Assembly: GCA_016191285.1 (NCBI GenBank)
Contig: JACPPA010000021.1
Coordinates: 78,473 to 142,472, forward strand
Direction: 5' to 3'
Length of the DNA stretch: 64,000 nucleotides
From: Gammaproteobacteria bacterium
GTDB lineage: Bacteria; Pseudomonadota; Gammaproteobacteria; Ga0077536
Numbering within the stretch: the stretch's first letter is position 1; each line of letters opens with the position of its first letter. Both the position numbers and the translations under genes were made by a program. The notes beneath the pieces were generated by a model. It ran no database searches and was not told the DNA's origin. It was given only the letters and a program-made list of their open reading frames with translations. Positions 45,360-54,886 of the stretch are shown piece by piece.

Positions 45360-46385
45360 GTGCCGACGGCTGTGCAACCCGAACCGACAGTAGTGCTGAA
45401 ACCCTATACCGACATCGACGAGACTCGTTTGAAGGGTCTGGCGAAAGCCGTGCTGGAAATCGAGGCGCGCGCGATCACCAATCTGCTCCCCGAAGTTAAC
45501 GCCGCCTTCGTGGCCGCCGCGCGCCATATTTTGGAATGCCAGGGACGGGTGGTCGTGCTCGGCATGGGGAAGTCTGGACATATCGGCGGCAAGATTGCCG
45601 CGACTTTCGCCAGCACCGGTACCCCCTCGTTCTTTGTCCATCCCGGCGAGGCGAGTCATGGCGACATGGGGATGATTATTCCCCAAGACGTCGTCCTCGC
45701 CTTATCGAATTCGGGTGAAACTGATGAATTGGTGGTGTTAATTCCACTCTTAAAGCGCCTCGGTGTGCCATTGCTTGCCATGACTGGCAACCGGAATTCG
45801 ACGTTGGCCGAGGCGGCGACCGTCCATATTCATATTCCGATCGCCCAGGAAGCTTGTCCGTTGGGACTCGCACCCACGTCAAGTACGACGGCGGCACTCG
45901 CCATGGGCGATGCCTTGGCGATTGCCTTGCTCGAAGCGCGGGGCTTTACGCAAGAAGAATTCGCACGCGCGCATCCGGGCGGCAGGCTTGGCCGTCGTTT
46001 GCTGTTGAAACTACGCGATCTGATGCACACCAATTCCGAAATGCCGGCGGTGACGCCGGACGCACGCCTGACCGATGCCTTGTTGGAAATGACTCGCAAA
46101 GGTCTTGGTCTAACGGCCATCGTGGACGCCGAGTGCCATTTGCTTGGCATCTTCACGGATGGCGACCTGCGTCGCGCGTTGGATCGCGGGGCCGATATTC
46201 GCACAACCACCATGCACGCCGTAATGAATTCCAACTGCACGAAAGTGCGCGCCGATCTGCTGGCCGCCGAAGGTCTAGCCATCATGCAAGATAAGAAAAT
46301 CAATGCGCTCTTGGTGGTGGATGCGGAAGACGTATTGATCGGGGTCATCAATATGCATGATTTATTGAAAGCCCGCGTCGTATGA
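45360..46385 (+). CDS. kdsD: Arabinose-5-phosphate isomerase KdsD
   Basis: 341-aa isomerase converting ribulose-5-phosphate to arabinose-5-phosphate, the first step of KDO synthesis. An N-terminal SIS domain (VVVLGMGKSGHIGGKIAATF, STGTPSFFVHPGEASHGD) is followed by two CBS domains (about residues 215-340). GTG start. In E. coli kdsC follows; here lptC follows after 34 bp and kdsC is absent from the window. Confidence 0.94.
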   Translation: MPTAVQPEPTVVLKPYTDIDETRLKGLAKAVLEIEARAITNLLPEVNAAFVAAARHILECQGRVVVLGMGKSGHIGGKIAATFASTGTPSFFVHPGEASHGDMGMIIPQDVVLALSNSGETDELVVLIPLLKRLGVPLLAMTGNRNSTLAEAATVHIHIPIAQEACPLGLAPTSSTTAALAMGDALAIALLEARGFTQEEFARAHPGGRLGRRLLLKLRDLMHTNSEMPAVTPDARLTDALLEMTRKGLGLTAIVDAECHLLGIFTDGDLRRALDRGADIRTTTMHAVMNSNCTKVRADLLAAEGLAIMQDKKINALLVVDAEDVLIGVINMHDLLKARVV

Positions 46386-46419
46386 GCGCTGCTATAAAGC
46401 CGCAGATTCACCAAGATTA

Positions 46420-46989
46420 ATGCGCCAACCCTGGATCATCGCGGCGTTGATGGCGACGCTTGGCGTCGCCACCTATTTCCTATGGCGCCAACTCGATGAA
46501 GATTCGAGTAAGGGCTTAATTCAGCATCGCCATGAACCTGATTATTATTTGGTCGAGATGGTACGCCGCACGATGGATCGAACCGGCACACTCCAAAATG
46601 TGTTGACTGCCGAACAAGTGTTCCATTATCCGGACGACGACACCACGGAGTTAGCTAAGCCGCGCATGGAAATTTACAATGGCGATGCCAATCCGTGGCA
46701 GATGGTTGCCGAGCGCGGCGTAATCAAGGCTGATAACGAGGTTATCTTTCTGCATGGCCGGGTTGAAATCTGGCGTCTCGACGATGCCGGCAACCGAGAA
46801 TTCGAAATCCTAACCTCGGAACTTCGCGTGTTTCCCAAAGTTCAGTACGGCGAAACCGAGAACGCGGCGACCATAAAAGGTCCCGCGACGGTTACTAAAA
46901 CACGTGGCTTTCGTGCCAACTTCGAGCACAATCGCCTAGAACTTTTAGAGCAAGTCAGAGCCCGGTATGAAAAACGTCCTCGCCCTTAG
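46420..46989 (+). CDS. lptC: LPS export protein LptC
   Basis: 189-aa bitopic protein: one N-terminal membrane helix (IIAALMATLGVATYFLWRQL) and a periplasmic beta-jellyroll (LTAEQVFHYPDDDTTELAKP). It carries LPS from the LptBFG ABC transporter to LptA. It overlaps lptA by 23 bp. Low sequence conservation is usual for this family; the call is supported by its neighbours. Confidence 0.9.
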   Translation: MRQPWIIAALMATLGVATYFLWRQLDEDSSKGLIQHRHEPDYYLVEMVRRTMDRTGTLQNVLTAEQVFHYPDDDTTELAKPRMEIYNGDANPWQMVAERGVIKADNEVIFLHGRVEIWRLDDAGNREFEILTSELRVFPKVQYGETENAATIKGPATVTKTRGFRANFEHNRLELLEQVRARYEKRPRP

Positions 46990-47515
46990 CTTGGTCGCGA
47001 TCCTGCTATCGCTCCGCAGCTTGAATGCGTTGGCGTTAACGACCGATACTGAACAGCCGGTCGAAATCGAAGCTGATTTCGCCGAACTCGATGACCAGCA
47101 AAAGCAAACCACCTACACCGGCAATGTGGTTGTGGTGCAGGGTTCGATTCGCATGACGGGCGACAAACTGATCGCCAATTTCGACGACGACCGGCAGATG
47201 CAGGATGTGTATCTGGATGGCAAGCCCGCTTTTTTCAAGCAAACCCCCGATGGCGCCAAACAAGACATCGAGGGCGAAGGACTAAAGATCGAATATCACG
47301 CTCAGAAAAACCTGCTGTACCTGATCGACAAAGCACGCCTTAAACAGGGCGAGCGCTTATTCGAAGGCTACCGCATTAATTACGACACTAAAAACAGCAT
47401 CATTACTGGACGCGGTGCCCCTAGCGCGGCCAAGGAGGACGGCGCCGCGCCGCGCCGTTCGGGGCGCGTCAAAGTCATTATTCCACCTAAGCACAAAAAC
47501 GTTCCTCCAAATTGA
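46967..47515 (+). CDS. lptA: LPS transport periplasmic protein LptA
   Basis: 182-aa OstA-like periplasmic bridge protein. The signal peptide ([19 protein letters not shown]) is followed by [20 protein letters not shown] and [19 protein letters not shown], the beta-jellyroll strands of the LptA fold. Its head-to-tail oligomers span the periplasm to LptD. Basic C-terminal tail. Overlaps lptC; lptB starts 16 bp after its stop. Confidence 0.93.
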   Translation: MKNVLALSLVAILLSLRSLNALALTTDTEQPVEIEADFAELDDQQKQTTYTGNVVVVQGSIRMTGDKLIANFDDDRQMQDVYLDGKPAFFKQTPDGAKQDIEGEGLKIEYHAQKNLLYLIDKARLKQGERLFEGYRINYDTKNSIITGRGAPSAAKEDGAAPRRSGRVKVIIPPKHKNVPPN

Positions 47516-47531
47516 AGACAGCAGGCTCACG

Positions 47532-48257
47532 ATGACGGCGCTGATCGCACGGCACTTATCAAAATCGTATAAGTCGCGACAGGTTGTAAAAGATGTCAGT
47601 TTGAGTGTCAGTAGCGGCGAGGTCATCGGTTTGTTGGGACCGAATGGCGCCGGCAAGACCACGAGCTTCTACATGATCGTGGGGCTGATCGCTGGCGAAG
47701 GCGGCACCATTCATCTGGATAAGGAAGATCTAACGCCGCTGCCAATGGACTCACGGGCGCGGCGCGGCCTCGGCTATTTGCCGCAAGAGGCATCGGTGTT
47801 TCGCAAGTTGACGGTCGAAGAAAATATCGCGGCAGTACTCGAGATTCTGCCGGATCTAACCCCCGAGCAACGCAGTCGCCGCCTCGATAGCTTGCTGCGT
47901 GAATTTCATATCAGCCATATCAAGAAAAATCTCGGCATGTCGTTATCTGGTGGTGAGCGACGCCGGGTTGAAATTGCGCGCGCGCTGGCGTCCCAGCCGC
48001 GATTTATCCTGCTCGACGAACCGTTCGCGGGGGTTGACCCAATATCAGTCGGCGATATTCGACGAATTATTCAGCATTTGAGTCGGCTGGGGATCGGAAT
48101 CTTGATCACCGATCACAATGTCCGCGAAACCCTCGGGATCTGCGATCGCGCGTATATCGTCAACGAGGGACGGATCATCGCCGAAGGCAGTGCCGACAAG
48201 ATTCTCGAAGACGAGCACGTTCGTGAGGTTTATCTGGGCGAAGATTTCACACTCTGA
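47532..48257 (+). CDS. lptB: LPS export ABC transporter ATPase LptB
   Basis: 241-aa cytoplasmic ATPase that powers LPS extraction by LptFG. Walker A is [19 protein letters not shown], the signature is [16 protein letters not shown], Walker B is [13 protein letters not shown] and the switch His is in [11 protein letters not shown]. The ATG at 47532 is correct; an in-frame start in lptA is not. rpoN follows, as in most gammaproteobacteria. Confidence 0.96.
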   Translation: MTALIARHLSKSYKSRQVVKDVSLSVSSGEVIGLLGPNGAGKTTSFYMIVGLIAGEGGTIHLDKEDLTPLPMDSRARRGLGYLPQEASVFRKLTVEENIAAVLEILPDLTPEQRSRRLDSLLREFHISHIKKNLGMSLSGGERRRVEIARALASQPRFILLDEPFAGVDPISVGDIRRIIQHLSRLGIGILITDHNVRETLGICDRAYIVNEGRIIAEGSADKILEDEHVREVYLGEDFTL

Positions 48258-48372
48258 AGCGCCGACGCAGGCCTCAAACAATGCGGTATGCGTCATGGCA
48301 GTGCGCGAGTGCGGATTGAGCTACACTATCCGTAATGCAAGATACGTTCCGTTTGATACCAGCCCCTAGCCG

Positions 48373-49878
48373 ATGAAGCAAACGCTACAGCTTAGACTCG
48401 GCCAGCAGCTGACCATGACGCCACAGTTGCAGCAAGCGATTCGACTGCTGCAACTCTCGGCCATGGAGCTTTCGACCGAAGTCCAGCAAGTGTTGGAGTC
48501 CAACATGATGCTGGAACTCGAAGACGAAGCCTCCGACGCTTATGACGCCGCCGCCGATTTGGTACCCGCCGCGAGCGCCGCGTCCAATGAGCGCGATGCG
48601 ATCGACGATGAGCCGGACGGCGAAGATTGGGACTCCTCAAACGCCACTACCACCGACGACATCCCCCAAGACCTACCGGTCGATACCGACTGGGAAGAGA
48701 TCTTCGATAGCACTTTGCCGCAAGGCGCGCCAGTCGGTCCGCACGACGACGACAAAGTTGAATTTGAAAACCTGAACGGCACGCAAGAAACGTTGCGCAG
48801 TCATCTGTTATGGCAAATCAATCTACTGCCCCTAAGCAATAATGACCGCCATATTGCCTTAGCCCTTATCGATGCCTTGAATGACGACGGCTACCTTGAG
48901 GCGACGCTCGAAGAAGTCGTCGAAGCGGTAAACCACGAAGCGCCTGAACCGGTCGTGCTGGAGGAAATTCAAGCCGTATTGAAACAGGTCCAAACGCTCG
49001 ACCCGCCAGGGATCGCCGCCCGCAATTTGCGCGAATGTCTGCTCATTCAATTGCGACAACTGCCACCCGAGGTGCCGCGTCTGACCGAGGCGCGGCGACT
49101 GTGCGAAAGCGCGCTGGATTTACTTGCCAATCGCGATTTCACGCTGCTGATGAAGCGCCTCAAGCTTACTCACGATGAGCTCAAAGGCGCGATCGGACTC
49201 ATCCAGTCCCTGAATCCAAAGCCCGGCGCGCGCTTTACCGACGCCAAGACCGAGTACTTGGTGCCGGATGTGTTTGTGCGCAAATCCAAAGGTCGCTGGA
49301 AGGTGGAGCTGAATCCGGATTCAGTGCCGCAATTACGCATAAATCCGTACTACGCCAGCATGATTCGGCGCACCGAGAATACGCCGGACAACAATTCGTT
49401 GAAGGCCCATCTGCAAGAAGCAAAATGGTTTATTAAGAGTCTCCAAAGTCGCAGCGAAACGCTGTTGCGAGTAGCTGCCGCTATCGTCGAGCGCCAACGC
49501 GCTTTTTTGGAACACGGAGCTGAAGCGATGCGGCCGCTGGTCTTGCATGACATCGCGGAAACACTCGGGATGCACGAGTCGACCATCTCGCGGGTGACCA
49601 CCCGTAAATATATGCACACGCCGCGTGGCATTTTCGAGTTGAAGTATTTTTTCTCCAGCCACGTCAGTACGTCGCTCGGCGGCGAAGCGTCGTCAACGGC
49701 GATTCGCGCGGTCATCCGCAAGCTTGTAATCGCCGAAAATTCCGGCAAGCCCTTGAGTGATAGCAAAATCGCGACGATATTATTCAAGCAGGGGATCAAC
49801 GTCGCGCGGCGAACGGTTGCGAAGTATCGCGAAAGTATGCAGATCCCACCATCCAATGAACGTAAGAAACTTACGTAA
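48373..49878 (+). CDS. rpoN: RNA polymerase sigma-54 factor
   Basis: 501-aa alternative sigma factor for enhancer-dependent promoters. Region I is glutamine/leucine-rich (LRLGQQLTMTPQLQQAIRLLQ), region II is acidic (EDEASDAYDAA...), and the C-terminus has the core-binding and DNA-binding domains with the RpoN box (ARRTVAKYRES). Length is typical. It is upstream of hpf and rapZ in the conserved nitrogen-PTS cluster. Confidence 0.96.
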   Translation: MKQTLQLRLGQQLTMTPQLQQAIRLLQLSAMELSTEVQQVLESNMMLELEDEASDAYDAAADLVPAASAASNERDAIDDEPDGEDWDSSNATTTDDIPQDLPVDTDWEEIFDSTLPQGAPVGPHDDDKVEFENLNGTQETLRSHLLWQINLLPLSNNDRHIALALIDALNDDGYLEATLEEVVEAVNHEAPEPVVLEEIQAVLKQVQTLDPPGIAARNLRECLLIQLRQLPPEVPRLTEARRLCESALDLLANRDFTLLMKRLKLTHDELKGAIGLIQSLNPKPGARFTDAKTEYLVPDVFVRKSKGRWKVELNPDSVPQLRINPYYASMIRRTENTPDNNSLKAHLQEAKWFIKSLQSRSETLLRVAAAIVERQRAFLEHGAEAMRPLVLHDIAETLGMHESTISRVTTRKYMHTPRGIFELKYFFSSHVSTSLGGEASSTAIRAVIRKLVIAENSGKPLSDSKIATILFKQGINVARRTVAKYRESMQIPPSNERKKLT

Positions 49879-49970
49879 ACAAAACTTAAGGAGGACCAAT
49901 CGCCGATTTACGAATTGCGACGACGTTCGACCACGAATCCTAATTTAATTGCCTTGCAGGAGAGTCTTCC

Positions 49971-50291
49971 ATGCAGCTGAACATTACCGGTCACCATTTG
50001 GACCTCTCGCCAGCGCTCAATGAGTACATCAAGAATAAACTGCAAAAGGTACAGCGGCATTTCGATCATGTAGTTGACGCGCATATCGTGCTCGGCATCG
50101 AAAAGCAATTACATAAAGCCGAGGCGACGGTCCACGTCGCGGGCAACACGCTGCATGCCGCAAGCGAGCATTCTGATATGTATGCTGCAATCGACTCGAT
50201 GCTGGATAAGCTCGATCGCCAAGTTAGGCGGCACAAAGAGAAGCTAACCGATCACCACGCACGAGACGCGGTGAATCGCGATCAGGTTTAA
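49971..50291 (+). CDS. hpf: Ribosome hibernation promoting factor HPF
   Basis: 106-aa short-type HPF (MQLNITGHHLDLSPALNEYI), which binds the ribosome decoding centre and promotes inactive 100S dimers in stationary phase. The basic helix segment DKLDRQVRRHKEKLTDHH is typical. A good RBS (AGGAGAG) precedes the ATG. It lies 92 bp downstream of rpoN, its normal position. Confidence 0.93.
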   Translation: MQLNITGHHLDLSPALNEYIKNKLQKVQRHFDHVVDAHIVLGIEKQLHKAEATVHVAGNTLHAASEHSDMYAAIDSMLDKLDRQVRRHKEKLTDHHARDAVNRDQV

Positions 50292-50356
50292 CGAGTAACC
50301 GGCGGCTATTCATTGATCGCCCGTATGCACGAGGCGCCAATGCGTCCCTTTCGAAA

Positions 50357-51217
50357 ATGACCACCCAACGGTTCATCATCGTTTCGGGATTATCCGGCGC
50401 TGGCAAAACGATCGCGCTCCATGCTTTGGAGGACACTGGATTTTACTGCGTCGATAACCTGCCGGTTGGCTTGTTAGCTGAATTCGCGCGGTTCGTGGGG
50501 CGTGCCGGATTGCCGCATTACGAGCGCGTGGCGGTGGGGATCGACGCGCGCAACCTCGAAAGCGATCTCAAGCAGTTACCCCTCATTCTTGGTCAGTTGA
50601 AGTCGCAGGCTTTGCCGGTCGAAGTGGTGTTTGTAGAGGCGAGCGACCAGGCGTTGATTAATCGCTTCAGCGAAACCCGCCGCCGCCATCCCCTTTCCAC
50701 GTCTGATGTTCCGTTGCGCCAAGCGATTGCGCGTGAACGGGCGGTCTTGGAACCGGTAACCGCGTTTGCCGATCTAAGAATCGACACCACTCATACGCAC
50801 ATTCACGATTTCCGCGCGCAGATCACGGCACAAGTGAGCCAGCGACAGAAAAATGCGCTGGCGCTGCAAATTAGTTCCTTCGGCTACAAGAACGGGGTGC
50901 CCCCCGATGCGGACTTTGTGTTCGATGTGCGGTGCCTGCCGAATCCGTATTGGGATCCTAATTTGCGGGAACTCACTGGCCGAGATCTGCTTGTGCAGGA
51001 TTTCCTCGACCAGACCGCGAATGCGCCGCTCATGGTCACTGACATCATTAGTTTCCTTGAGCGTTGGATCCCGCGCTTCGAGCAGGAAGACCGGGCCTAC
51101 CTGACGATTGCCGTAGGCTGCACCGGCGGCCGTCACCGTTCGGTCTATGTTGCCGAGCGCTTGGCGCAGCACTTTCGTGCTCGTTTGCACTTGGTGCTAA
51201 CTCATCGCGACCAGTGA
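50357..51217 (+). CDS. rapZ: RNase adapter protein RapZ
   Basis: 286-aa nucleotide-binding protein. Walker A GLSGAGKT (about residues 10-17), DNLPVGLL and the C-terminal RDQ end are as in RapZ/YvcJ. In E. coli RapZ delivers the sRNA GlmZ to RNase E and senses glucosamine-6-phosphate. ptsN, which usually precedes it, is missing here; hpf comes directly before it. Confidence 0.94.
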   Translation: MTTQRFIIVSGLSGAGKTIALHALEDTGFYCVDNLPVGLLAEFARFVGRAGLPHYERVAVGIDARNLESDLKQLPLILGQLKSQALPVEVVFVEASDQALINRFSETRRRHPLSTSDVPLRQAIARERAVLEPVTAFADLRIDTTHTHIHDFRAQITAQVSQRQKNALALQISSFGYKNGVPPDADFVFDVRCLPNPYWDPNLRELTGRDLLVQDFLDQTANAPLMVTDIISFLERWIPRFEQEDRAYLTIAVGCTGGRHRSVYVAERLAQHFRARLHLVLTHRDQ

Positions 51218-51274
51218 AACGTTCAGGATCAACCGAGGATTGCCGCTGGTAACCATCGGCGCGCGGAGCGATCC

Positions 51275-51544
51275 ATGCCAACAATTTCAATAACGATAAT
51301 TAACCGACTTGGCCTGCACGCGCGCGCTGCGGCGAAATTCGTCCAGACTGCAGCAGCCTATACTTGTGAAATAAGCGTCGCTAAAGGAGCAACCCGCGTA
51401 AACGGTAAAAGTATCATGGGCCTCATGATGCTCGCCGCATCACGGGGCTCGGAGCTGGTCATCACCACCAACGGAACCGATGCTGAGCCAGCACTCGCCG
51501 CATTAGTAGCGCTGATAAGCAACAAGTTTGGAGAATTTGAGTGA
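51275..51544 (+). CDS. ptsH: Phosphocarrier protein HPr
   Basis: 89-aa PTS phosphocarrier. The phospho-acceptor H15 is in NRLGLHARAAAKF, and the regulatory S46 site is in NGKSIMGLMML. It passes phosphate from EI to an EIIA. It ends with a 4-bp overlap on ptsI. No EIIA or sugar permease is in the window, so it probably serves a regulatory (nitrogen-type) PTS. Confidence 0.93.
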   Translation: MPTISITIINRLGLHARAAAKFVQTAAAYTCEISVAKGATRVNGKSIMGLMMLAASRGSELVITTNGTDAEPALAALVALISNKFGEFE

Positions 51545-53274
51545 CGTTCTCACTGCACGGGGTAGCGGTTTCACGCGGGGTCGCGATCGGGAACGCCTAT
51601 GTTATCGCGCATGACGAGTTTGAAGTTCGCGACCATCTAGTCGAAGCCTATGAGATTGAATCGGAAGTAGCGCGTTTGCGCGCCGCCATCGAGGCGGCGG
51701 CAGTGCACTTGCGAAGCATGCACGACAAGATTCCAGCACATACCCCGGCTGACGTAGCTGCATTTATTGATACCCATCTGTTAATGGTGTCGGACGCGAC
51801 GCTATCTGAAGAGCCAATTCGATTGATTCGCGAACGGCGCTATAACGCGGCGTGGGCCTTGAAATGCCAGCACGACGCCATTGTCGCGGCGTTCGAGCAA
51901 ATGGATGACCCCTACTTGCGGACGCGTCGCGACGACATTGACCATGTTGTAAATCGCATTTTGCGCAATTTATTTAGCGCGGGGATCTCGAAACCGACCG
52001 CCGACGATACGCGCTTGCAAGGTGCGATCTTGCTCGCCGACGACTTGGCGCCCGCCGATGCGTTGCTGATGCAGCACCACGGTGTGGTCGGTTTTGTCAC
52101 CGAATTTGGTGGCCCCACTTCGCATACTTCGATCCTTGCCCGCAGCCTCGGTATTCCCGGCATCGTCGGCGTACGACATGTGCGGCGTTTCGTCCGCGAT
52201 GGCGAAACGCTGATCATCGATGGCAATGAAGGGGTGGTCATTGGTGAGCCTGATCAACGCGTCCTCACCCATTATCAGCGCCGCCGCAGCGAACGTCTGA
52301 AGCACTCCGTCGCCCTCAACAAGCTCAAGCGCGCGTCCTGTGTCACGCGCGATGGAGTAGCACTTGACCTCCAGGCGAATGTCGAATTGCCGAGTGACTT
52401 TGAAGCGGCGCGCGAGGTGGGTGCGAGCGGTGTCGGACTCTATCGCACAGAATTTTTGTACATGAATCGAATTGATCCGCCGACCGAGGAGGAGCACTTC
52501 GAAACGTATCGACAGTTGGTGCAAACCGTATCGGGCCTGCCCGTTACGATTCGAACGCTCGATATCGGCGGGGATAAGCAAGTTGAACTGGCGTTGACCG
52601 CGCGTCCGAAAGGCGCCAATCCGGCGTTGGGATTGCGCGCGGTCCGCCTCGGACTGAAAGAGATGACCTTGTTCATGCCGCAGATCCGCGCGATTGTACG
52701 CGCCTCGGCGCTCGGTCCAGTGCGCATGATGATCCCCATGTTGTCGCAGCTCGATGAAGCCCGCCAGGTGATTGAGCTAGTGCGTAACGTCCAAGCAGAA
52801 TTTGGCGCCGACGGCGTCCCTTTCGATCCACAAATGCCGGTTGGCGGCATGATCGAAGTCCCCGCCGCGGCGGCCTACGCGGATGGTTTCGCGCACGTGC
52901 TCGATTTCCTTTCGATCGGGACCAACGATCTCATTCAATATGCCATTGCAATCGACCGCGCCAATGAAGAGGTTAATTACTTATATGATCCTTTGAACCC
53001 CGGCCTCTTACGGCTGATTTCGATGACGATAAAGGCGGGGGCGAGGGTCAAAGTTCCGGTCGCTATGTGCGGCGAAATGGCCGGCGATACGCGCTACACG
53101 CGCCTGCTACTCGGGCTCGGGCTGCAATCCTTCAGCGTCCATCCCTCGGTTTTGTTAGAAGTTAAGGGCGTGATCAACGACGCTTATTCAAAGCCGTTGA
53201 AATCGTTAGCAGAACGCGCCCTGAAAACCACGGATCCCGAGCGCTTTAAATCGCTCTTGGTCGAACTGACATAG
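51541..53274 (+). CDS. ptsI: PTS enzyme I (phosphoenolpyruvate-protein phosphotransferase)
   Basis: 577-aa enzyme I that takes phosphate from PEP and gives it to HPr. The phospho-histidine is H195 in GGPTSHTSILARSLGIPG. The PEP-binding domain contains GLYRTEFLYM, the DIGGDK motif and FLSIGTNDLIQY. GTG start overlapping ptsH. There is no N-terminal GAF domain, so this is sugar-type EI rather than EI-Ntr. Confidence 0.94.
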   Translation: MTFSLHGVAVSRGVAIGNAYVIAHDEFEVRDHLVEAYEIESEVARLRAAIEAAAVHLRSMHDKIPAHTPADVAAFIDTHLLMVSDATLSEEPIRLIRERRYNAAWALKCQHDAIVAAFEQMDDPYLRTRRDDIDHVVNRILRNLFSAGISKPTADDTRLQGAILLADDLAPADALLMQHHGVVGFVTEFGGPTSHTSILARSLGIPGIVGVRHVRRFVRDGETLIIDGNEGVVIGEPDQRVLTHYQRRRSERLKHSVALNKLKRASCVTRDGVALDLQANVELPSDFEAAREVGASGVGLYRTEFLYMNRIDPPTEEEHFETYRQLVQTVSGLPVTIRTLDIGGDKQVELALTARPKGANPALGLRAVRLGLKEMTLFMPQIRAIVRASALGPVRMMIPMLSQLDEARQVIELVRNVQAEFGADGVPFDPQMPVGGMIEVPAAAAYADGFAHVLDFLSIGTNDLIQYAIAIDRANEEVNYLYDPLNPGLLRLISMTIKAGARVKVPVAMCGEMAGDTRYTRLLLGLGLQSFSVHPSVLLEVKGVINDAYSKPLKSLAERALKTTDPERFKSLLVELT

Positions 53275-53496
53275 GCCGAGCCGGGACCCGCCTCGGACGC
53301 GTTGGCGCGTAGGAAAAAAGCTACAAACCCCTCGGATTTTTAACCACGATCTTTAAAATAAGCGCAGCTAACAATCCAATCGAGCCTGCAGGACTTCATT
53401 CAGGGTTCAGAAATTAAGGCTTCAAGCTAAGGGCTTAGAGAGTACGCATCGCGAAAAACCTATGTTATCCTTGCCTTCTGGAACGGAGTGTTGTAA

Positions 53497-53568
53497 ATGG
53501 GCAACACCGCAATGGTATTGTCTTCAGGGTTCTTTCAAGAATTAACGCGGGGAAGATCGTATGGATAA
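53497..53568 (+). CDS. Candidate leader peptide coupled to the OmpA-like gene
   Basis: 23-codon ORF (MGNTAMVLSSGFFQELTRGR, then SYG and TAA) preceded by GGAG at good spacing. Its stop overlaps the ATG of the next gene (ATGGATAA), so translational coupling is possible. An inverted repeat GTGTTG/CAACAC surrounds its start codon. It was too short for standard calling; real translation is unproven. Confidence 0.35.
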   Translation: MGNTAMVLSSGFFQELTRGRSYG

Positions 53569-54223
53569 TCGAGTCGGAGCCGGATTAGCACTTACTTTGA
53601 GCGCCGCCCTTGCTGGCTGCGCGAATCAAAACATTAAAGCGCCGGACATCATGTGCCCGATCGTGGGTGCCCTGGTTGGCGCCGCAGTGACTGCCGGTGC
53701 AACGAATTCTGATGACGGCGGTGTTTACGCCGGCGGCGCCGCCATCGGCGGTGCGCTCGGTTATCTGCTGTGCCGCGAAAAAGAGAAGCCTGCGGCACCC
53801 ATGTCAGCGCCGATGGCTGCGACCCCACCAGCGCCGCCGCCGCCCCCACTGCCAGCACCGGCTGCGCCGGAAGTCGGCTCAAAGATCGTTAGCCTCGAAG
53901 GTACGAATTTCGACTTCAACAAGGCGACCTTACGACCCGAAGCAATCGCGAAATTGGACCACGCAGTGGCAGTGATGACCGAGAATCCCGCGATTAAGGT
54001 CAGCGTTGAAGGCCACACGGACAGCGTCGGATCAGACGCGTATAACCAAAAGCTCTCCGAGCGTCGCGCCCAAGCCGTTGTTAGTTACCTGACTAGCAAG
54101 GGAATCAATGCAGCACGCTTGACGTCAGTTGGTTACGGCGAAAGCCGGCCGGTTGCGAGTAACGACACCGCCGACGGTCGTGCACACAACCGTCGCGTCG
54201 ACTTGGTAATCGCTGCCAATTAA
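53561..54223 (+). CDS. OmpA-family lipoprotein
   Basis: 220-aa protein. An N-terminal signal with lipobox ALAGC is followed by a glycine-rich segment (CPIVGALVGAAVTAG, GGAAIGGALGYL), a Pro/Ala linker and a C-terminal OmpA-like peptidoglycan-binding domain (VSVEGHTDSVGSDAYNQKLS). It probably anchors the outer membrane to the cell wall. It is monocistronic, with a strong terminator 22 bp downstream. The 286 bp before it contain no gene other than the leader ORF. Confidence 0.88.
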   Translation: MDNRVGAGLALTLSAALAGCANQNIKAPDIMCPIVGALVGAAVTAGATNSDDGGVYAGGAAIGGALGYLLCREKEKPAAPMSAPMAATPPAPPPPPLPAPAAPEVGSKIVSLEGTNFDFNKATLRPEAIAKLDHAVAVMTENPAIKVSVEGHTDSVGSDAYNQKLSERRAQAVVSYLTSKGINAARLTSVGYGESRPVASNDTADGRAHNRRVDLVIAAN

Positions 54224-54245
54224 TCCAGCGGCGCGATTGCGATCG

Positions 54246-54275
54246 AAAGGCCCTCTTACGAGGGCCTTTCCTTTT
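54246..54275 (+). terminator. Rho-independent terminator of the OmpA-like gene
   Basis: 10-bp perfect stem AAAGGCCCTC/GAGGGCCTTT with a TTAC loop, followed by CCTTTT. Placement right after the stop codon supports the call. Confidence 0.9.
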
Positions 54276-54293
54276 GGAGAGTTTAGCTTTAAG

Positions 54294-54377
54294 GAAGCTC
54301 TGCAAAAGGCAGAGCTTCCCGCGGCACAGGGAGGTTCCTTAAGGGAAGCGCTGGATGCAGTACCCGAGGGTACTGCA
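54294..54377. repeat. Pair of hairpin palindromes downstream of the terminator
   Basis: GGAAGCTCTGC and GCAGAGCTTCC form an 11-bp stem (54294-54320); GCAGTACCC and GGGTACTGC form a second 9-bp stem (54358-54377). AAGGGAAGCGCTGGATGC lies between them. It looks like a small repeat element or mobile-element remnant between two convergent genes. Confidence 0.5.
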
Positions 54378-54418
54378 AAGATAAAGACTTATGGTCAAGC
54401 TCGCTCGGAACCGCGCAC

Positions 54419-54766
54419 TTACCAGCTCAGGATCACCCACTGTGGAACGATCGGGTCTTTATAGAGATCGCTGATCTTCGATTCCATCAAGCCATCGCCG
54501 TCGCGATCCATCAAGTAGTACGGCTTGCCGACGATCGGAACTACTTTGATCATGTAGAGCCGACCGTTCATCCGGTATTCCTCGATAGTCGCGTCTTTAC
54601 GCTGGACGATGGTAACGTCCGGCTCCAGAGACTGTCCGTCTTCAATCGATGGCGGTGACGCAGGCGCGGCTTCGGGGACATTTTGCAGGTTATTGCCACC
54701 CGCCGCGTAAGCGGCGAATGCACTAAAAACAAGGCCGGCGAAAATTGATGAATTTAAAACGAGCAT
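54419..54766 (-). CDS. DUF2782 domain protein
   Basis: 115-aa exported protein with an N-terminal signal (IFAGLVFSAFAAYAAG). The conserved block is PDVTIVQRKDATIEEYRMNG and the YMIKVVPIVGKPYYLMDRDG segment, both typical of DUF2782. It is divergent from polA, its usual neighbour in gammaproteobacteria. Function unknown. Confidence 0.8.
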   Translation of the reverse strand: MLVLNSSIFAGLVFSAFAAYAAGGNNLQNVPEAAPASPPSIEDGQSLEPDVTIVQRKDATIEEYRMNGRLYMIKVVPIVGKPYYLMDRDGDGLMESKISDLYKDPIVPQWVILSW

Positions 54767-54886
54767 GACGACTTTCGAATGATTTTGGGCAGTAGCTACC
54801 TGCCTGCTAGCATAGCATTAGGATCTCGCTAAATCTGCTGCATCAACTCATAAAGCGAGCACAGTTTACGTGTGTAATAGGTGGCT

